Part shown: positions 58,735 through 64,000 of the stretch, piece after piece
How the letters are laid out: every line of letters begins with the position of its first letter
How positions within the stretch are numbered: position 1 is the stretch's first letter
DNA from: Sorghum bicolor
Lineage: Eukaryota > Streptophyta > Magnoliopsida > Poales > Poaceae
Direction of reading: 5' to 3'
Assembly: GCF_000003195.3 (NCBI RefSeq)
Contig: NC_012879.2
Coordinates: 28,361,180 to 28,425,179 of the forward strand
Length of the DNA: 64,000 nucleotides
Notes under the pieces: generated by a model
Told to the model about the DNA's origin: nothing
Databases searched by the model: none
What the model saw: only the letters and a program-made list of their open reading frames with translations
Made by a program: the position numbers and the translations under genes

Positions 58735-59650
58735 TTATGCATCGACCCATATGCTTGGGTAATATTTCTTCAAATATTTTCCATTCAATGCTCTGGGGAA
58801 TTCAACTCCTTCGAGAGTCTCCAAGATATAGGCATTACCAGGAGAAGACCGACTTATCCGATAAGGACCTTCCCAATTGGGAGACCACTTGCCAACCTTC
58901 GAACTTTTAGTCCCAATCGGTAAGATCAATTTCCATACCAAATCTCCATCGGCAAACTCCTTAGCCTTTACCCTTTTATCATACTATCTGGCAACTCTGT
59001 TTTTATTTTCTTCTATGTTCACCAAAGCCTTCAACCGATGTCCTGCTAAATCATCCAACTCGTCTTTCATCAAAGTAACATAATCATCGGCAGCCAGCTG
59101 ATCTTGAAAAGATAGTCGTCTAGGTCCGGTCTTAATTTCCATGGCAGCACTGCATCGTGTCCATACACTAATTGATAAGGTGAAACTTTAGTCGAGCCAT
59201 GACATGCCATCCGATATGACCATAAAGCCTCACTTAACAATGTATGCCACCTCCTAGGATTTTATTCAATGTTTCGTTTGATGAGTTTAATAATTCCTTT
59301 GTTAGATGCTTCGGCCTGTCCATTAGCTTGAGCATAACAAGGAGAATAATTCAACACTTTAATCCCCATACCGATTGCAAATTCATCAAACTCACCCGAT
59401 GTAAACATAGTACCCTGATCAGTAGTAATTGTTTGAGGAATACCAAATCAGTAAATAATATGCTCTTTCACAAAATCAATCATATTGGCTGATGTAACTT
59501 TCTTCAAAGGAATAGCTTCAACCCACTTGGTGAAATAATCAGTGGCAACCAAGACGAACTTATGCCCTTTGCTCGATGGTGGGTAAATCTGGCCGATTAG
59601 ATCAATAGCTCATCCCCAGAACGGCCAAGGCTTAATAATGGGATTCATGG
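58735..59650 (-). pseudogene. Tat-lineage integrase core and C-terminus (stops)
   Basis: Read on the minus strand after the aRNH/zinc-finger frame. The core has DLIGQIYPPSSKGHKFVLVA then TDYFTKWVEAIPL, next TITTDQGTMFTSGEF, next NGQAEASNKGIIKLI, so the D, D and E residues are all present. A TGA (for Trp) lies near 59612 and a TAA near 59263. The C-terminal domain (GKWSPNWEGPYRISR, ALNGKYLKKYYP) ends at 58735. It converges on the antisense gene with 154 bp between the two stops. Confidence 0.82.
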
Positions 59651-60401
59651 CCGATGCGGGTGCCCTTTGAATATTGCCAAATTTCTGACATCCTTGACAT
59701 CCTTTGAAATATTTAAAACAATCCTCAAGTATGGTTGGCCAATAATACCCATTTCTTCTGATCGTCCATTTCATCTTGAAAGCCGATTGATGTGCTCCAA
59801 ACACTCCTTCATGGATTTCTCCCATTAAACTTTTACCTTCATCATCACCTAAGCACTTGAGAAGAACCCCATCGATTGCTCTATAATATAGCTCATCCTC
59901 AGGGAGCACATACTTGGTAGCTTGAAACTGGACACGCCTCTCGACCTTCTTAGATGGATCCCTTAAATAATCAATAATCTCCTTTCTCCAATCATCGACA
60001 TCGATTGCCGATAACGTGTTCAGTATGGGTTGATATCCCGAGGCATGCTGAGCCAACCGATTAGCTTCTTCATTATGTAACCGATGAACATGCTCTAATC
60101 GAAAATCCTTGAACTCCTTCAATAGTCGCTTACTCTTTTCGTAATAAGTTATCAGGACTTCACTTCGGCATTCATGACTTCCAGTCAATTGATTTATAAC
60201 CAGCATAGAATTTTCAAAGATCTCGACAACATCAGCATGAACCTCTTTTATCAAAGCTTGATACTCGGCTTGGTTATTTGTTGACGTAGCAACAATCGGC
60301 AAAGAAAACTCATACTTCCTCCCCCGAGGGGAAATTAACACTATGCCGATTCCTGCCCCCCGGTCACACGTGGATCCATCAAAGAAGAGCGTCCAAGGCA
60401 C
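59651..60401 (-). pseudogene. Archaeal-type RNase H and integrase zinc finger
   Basis: The open frame starts MPWTLFFDGSTCDRGAGIGI with the first catalytic Asp. It continues with STNNQAEYQALIKEV (the Glu), INQLTGSHECR and RLHNEEANRLAQHA. This second RNase H is diagnostic of the Tat lineage. After a linker comes the HHCC zinc-binding domain of integrase (HEGVFGAHQS ... CFKYFKGCQGCQKFGN). The frame itself is intact over 263 codons, then meets the TGA noted for the integrase core. Confidence 0.88.
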
Positions 60402-61671
60402 AATTTCTAAAAGTTTCCACTACACCACGATGTTGAGTTATAAAATTGGCCATAATCTGCCCTTTAACCGCTTGAGCCGATTCATAACGTAGATCAAATT
60501 CCGATAGCGCCAAAATCCTCTTACCGATCCTTCCACTCATAATCGGCATAGATAGCATATATCGGACCACATCATCTTTGCATATAACAGTGCATTCGGC
60601 CGATAGCAAATAGTGCCTCAACTTAATTCAAGAAAAATATAGGCATAAACATAATTTTTCAATGGCCGAATACCTGGTCTCAGCATCAATCAATCTTCTA
60701 CTTAAATAGTAAATCACACGCTCCTTCCCTTCAAATTCTTGAATCAAAGCTAAACCGATGACCATCCCATCGGTAGACAAATATAATGTGAAGGGCTTTC
60801 CCTGTTGAGGTGGAATCAAGATTCGACGATTTGTCAAATAATTCTTGATTTCATCTAAGGCCAACTGTTGCTCTTCTCCCCATATAAATTCTTGATCGGC
60901 TTTTAATTTAAGCAGAGGACTAAAAGCACGAATCTTACCAGACAAATTAGAAATAAATCGCCTGATAAAATTTATTTTGCCGATCAGAGATTGGAGCTCA
61001 GTTTTGTTGGTAGGAGCAACTATTTTGTTGATAGCATCAATAGATTGTCTACTAATTTCAATTCCTCTCTGATACACCATGAAACCAAGAAATTTCCCTG
61101 CCGATACACAAAATGCACACTTATTAGGATTCATCTTTAAACCATGTTTCCTTGTGCATTCCATCACCTTTCGCAGATCGGCAAGATGCTTTGTAAATTC
61201 CCCAGACTTAACCACCACATCATAAATGTAAATTTCTACCAGCTTACCGATGAACTCATGAAAGATAAAATTCATGGCCCTTTGATAGGTAGCACTAGCA
61301 TTTTTCAAGCCAAAGGTCATGACTATCCACTCAAATAATCCAACATGACCAGGACATCTAAATGCAGTCTTTGGAATATCTTCCTCAGCCATGAATATCT
61401 GATGATATCCTGCATTGCCATCCATGAATTTAATAATTCGATGTCTACCTACAGCATCAACTAGCAAATCGGCAACTGGCATTGGGTAGCCATCCATCGG
61501 TGTAGCCTTGTTAAGATTTCTAAAATCAATGCAGACTCGAAGCTTCCCATTTTTCTTGTAAACTGGAACAACATTGGAAATCCACTCGGCATACTGACAT
61601 TGCCGAATAAATTTAGCTTCGATAAGTTTTGTTATTTCGGCCTTAATATCAGGAAGAATATTAGGATTACA
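60402..61671 (-). pseudogene. Tat-lineage reverse transcriptase and RNase H (catalytic box changed)
   Basis: RT blocks: PVYKKNGKLRVCIDFRNLN, MDGYPMPVADLL, FMDGNAGYHQIFM, FEWIVMTFGLKNASATYQ, then VEIYIYDVVVKS where the lineage has YIDD, so the first catalytic Asp is Tyr. The connection and RNase H follow (KPFTLYLSTDGMVIGLALIQ, VIYYLSRRLIDAETRYSAIE), with a stop near 60628 and a second frame segment to 60379. A premature TGA at 61672 separates it from the upstream linker. RT is inactive on two counts. Confidence 0.87.
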
Positions 61672-62621
61672 TCAGTGAGCTGGCTGCTGATGTGGCTGAA
61701 ATCCACACTTGATAGGCAACCGATGTTCAACTATAGTTCGGTCTAAACTAGGCATCTCAGTATAATCCCAAGCAAAGCAATCTTTATATTCGTTTAACAA
61801 ATCGGTTAATTGTTGCTTACACTCAGAATTTAATTTAGCACTAATAAAAGTAGGTCTAGGCTTATCACCATTTCCTATGTCTACTTTTACTAAATCATCG
61901 GCCGATGTAAACCCCTGGCCTAATTTTCCATCATCGGCGAACCTATCCATTAAAACTCCTCATCAGAACCGACTGCTTGGATCGGTGGAATTTCATAATC
62001 GGCAACTTTGAGGAAATCTTTTTCCCAAATCTCTCCTGAGATGCACCTGGTCCTTTCATATATGTCTTCTTCTGCCGATGCGATGACATAAGAAGAATCT
62101 CCTGGGACATTCTCAATCTTGTCACCTACCCATTGAACCAAGCACTGGTGCATTGTAGACGGGATGCAACAGTTAGCATGAATCCAATCTCTTCCCAACA
62201 ACACATTGTAAGCACCTTTTCTACTGATAACGAAGAATGTTATCGGCAAGGTTTTGCTGCCGATGGTCAACTCGACACATATTGCTCCCTTGACCGGAGA
62301 CACATTTCCTTCAAAGTTCTTTAACATCATATCAGTCTTGGTCAAATCTTGATCTCCTTTCCCAAGTTTCCGATAGACTGCATATGGCATGATATTAATA
62401 GCAGCCCCACCATCAACTAATATCTTGGTCATCGGCTGCCCATCAACTCTTCCTTTGACGAACAGGGATTTAAGATGTTGCCTTTCATTGTCGGCAGGCT
62501 TTTTAAAGATAGCCGTCATTGGATCCAGAGCCATTTGAGCTATCTGGTCGGAAAAATCCAGTTCCTCTTCCTCATCATCACTAGACGGCGCAAGGAATTC
62601 CATTGGCAACATAAATACCAT
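61672..62621 (-). pseudogene. Tat-lineage retropepsin and RT N-terminal linker
   Basis: The protease frame (62621-61950) contains KILVDGGAAINIMPYAVYRK with the catalytic Asp in a D-G-G context (the lineage often has D-G/S-G/S-A). It also has LPITFFVISRKGAYNVLLGR as flap/alpha region and DWIHANCCIPSTMHQ. It stops at 61950. A second frame (61950-61672) gives the spacer before RT, with CFAWDYTEMPSLD, then TGA. An acidic linker (SSDDEEEELDFSD) precedes the protease. Confidence 0.8.
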
Positions 62622-62738
62622 GTTAACATCTGCCGATGGTCCTTTCCCTTTAGGATCCGATTGCTGCTAATCTCCAGATTTGCTAGAATTCTCCCCCTTG
62701 CTCAAGTCTTCTCGCCTTTCGCGCTGCAGCCTTCTTTT

Positions 62739-63980
62739 CTATGTCCTAGTCAATCCCTCTGGACACCACGGAGGAAGTTGTGGCTGCCTTGCCGATGGGC
62801 GACGACTTTCCCTTGACTCCACTCGATAGGTATTAGCATCCCTGCAAAATATGAACTCATCGGGAACTCGAGCATTTGCCATCTCTTCAAGCTCCTCTTG
62901 ATTCCTGGGAAAATATCCAACACAGTCACCAAGTCTATCATGCACACTGAGTCTGCCCCCCAGCCCATCATGAACTGACGCTCTTCCCCTAATCGGCCCA
63001 TTAAATCGCCGATCATCATTCTGATACTGCCGATTAGTTCTATCATAACGATCATAACCATTACACTCAGGGCAGTCTCTAACGGTAGGCAACTTGATAT
63101 TCTGTTCCCAGCAATGGATAAAGAACGGGCAGTTCTAGTGATCTTTATGCCGATTCCATTCCTGTCGGCGTCTTTCTCCTTCCCGACAATGATCCTCCTA
63201 TTGGCGCCGATACCGATCCTCACATTGCTGCCAAGTCTTCCGAGGCCTTCTATGAGTTATCACAATGCCAGATCGGGGAGGTCTTCGTGAGCTAGTTTCT
63301 TCCTGGATCAAACCCTTTCCTTTGGCATCGGCAGCATTAATTTGATGCTGAGGATCCACCGATGCACTTCTCTCAGCTGCTTCTGATGTCAAGACCTTGG
63401 TTTCTCCCTTAGCATCCAACATATTTGTTGGGAAAGGATGTTGATTGATTTTCATCGGCTTCTGAGGTGTGGAATTATCGAACTTAATTCTCCCAGATTC
63501 AATAGCCGATTGCAGCTGCTGCCTGAAAACCTTGCATTCATTTGTACCATGAGACGTTGCATTGTGCCACTTGCAATATTTCATTTTCTTTAATTCCTCA
63601 GCCAATGGAATCACATGATTGGGTGATAACTTAATCTGCCCTTCCTGAAGCAGAAAGTCAAATATCCTATCAGCTTTGGTGATGTCAAATGCAAATTTCT
63701 CTGGCTCTTTATGCCCAAAAGGGCAAGACATCGGCTTCTTATTTTTCACCCACTCTGCCAAGCCGATGACCGGTTCCTCATCAGAATCTGAGCTTGCTGC
63801 CTCATCAACAAATGACACCTTTTTATTCCATGCTCTCTTTGGCTCGAAGGGTTTAATATCTTGGTCGGAAATCCTCTGCACCAAGTGACTTAGACTCTCG
63901 AACTCCTGAGAAGCATACTTGTCTCTGATATGTGGCAGCAACCCCGGGAAAGCCAAATTGGCTAGCTGCCGATCATCCAA
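62739..63980 (-). pseudogene. Tat-lineage gag C-terminal half with two zinc-binding motifs (broken)
   Basis: The upper frame (63980-63198) starts inside gag (ANLAFPGLLPHIRDKYASQE). It has DITKADRIFDFLLQEGQIKL and a knuckle-like CKWHNATSHGTNEC (C-X2-H-X4-H-X4-C). A lower frame (63092-62739), after a TAG and a shift, carries NCPFFIHCWEQN then KLPTVRDCPECNG, the second Cys-rich motif. A charged Arg/Asp tail follows. The capsid N-terminus lies outside the window. It would bind element RNA. Between 62739 and 62622 there is a stop and a linker to protease. Confidence 0.8.
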
Positions 63981-64000
63981 AACCAGGCTATAGCACTTAT

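Larger units (their letters stand above)
49803..64000 (-). mobile_element. Tat-lineage Ty3-gypsy element with antisense gene (5' part beyond the window)
   Basis: Read on the minus strand: gag, protease, RT, RNase H, archaeal-type RNase H and integrase (63980-58735). Next is a region occupied on the plus strand by a separate gene (51026-58580), then the PPT (50487-50470) and the 3' LTR (50469-49803). Dual RNase H and an antisense ORF between pol and the 3' LTR are Tat-lineage features (Grande-type organisation). The element cuts element B and is entered by a CACTA transposon. Confidence 0.87.

Overview
This window looks like gene-free intergenic DNA from a large plant nuclear genome, most likely a panicoid grass (sorghum, sugarcane, Miscanthus or maize group). 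The evidence is a dense nest of grass-type elements: SIRE/Maximus copia with an extra ORF, Tekay chromoviruses with about 4 kb LTRs, an Athila-like family, a Tat-lineage element with archaeal-type RNase H, a CACTA transposon and a plant LINE. The genus is not provable from the sequence. I found no convincing host gene, rRNA, functional tRNA or CRISPR. Every transposon protein I could read is broken.

Left part (1-22968, plus-strand elements). The 3' part of a LINE (1-2759) lies against a SIRE-type copia element (2764-10977). That element keeps RT/RNase H, a long extra ORF and its 3' LTR, and a solo gypsy LTR (5269-6497, target duplication GTCGC) splits the extra ORF. The copia LTR abuts a Tekay element (10978-22968) with gag, protease, RT and part of RNase H. 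The coding part is then fused by deletion to a giant LTR. Inside that LTR sits a 4.0 kb solo LTR (15370-19379, target duplication CCATG).

Middle (22969-40039, mostly minus strand). A second Tekay element (22969-29525) has its chromodomain cut by the plus-strand Tekay LTR. Next is a minus-strand copy of the SIRE element (29774-33431), whose extra ORF is cut by a Tekay-type LTR (33432 to about 40039). That LTR holds a young, complete, pol-less LTR element (35075-37800; LTRs differ at 3 bases and one indel; target duplication GCAGC). This small element carries a tandem array built on its polypurine-tract motif.

Right part (40040-64000). Two members of an Athila-like, RT-less family lie head to head (A plus, B minus) and form a long inverted repeat centred near 45690. 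B is cut by a minus-strand Tat-lineage element (49803 to beyond the window). This element has gag, protease, RT, RNase H, a second archaeal-type RNase H and integrase. Between integrase and 3' LTR it carries a separate antisense gene with its own TATA box, introns, a plant-mobile-domain-like region and a coiled coil. A 4.6 kb non-autonomous CACTA element (52899-57476, target duplication TTG) is inserted in an exon of that gene.

Functionally the elements are fossils. Two unrelated retrotransposon lineages here (SIRE and Tat) each carry an accessory gene downstream of pol with its own promoter-like leader. Nonsense codons are strikingly often TAG at positions where a paralogue keeps CAG, as expected from deamination of CHG-methylated cytosine in silenced repeats. 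Boundaries without a target duplication or LTR terminus (40039/40040, 14404/14405, 49802/49803) are approximate.
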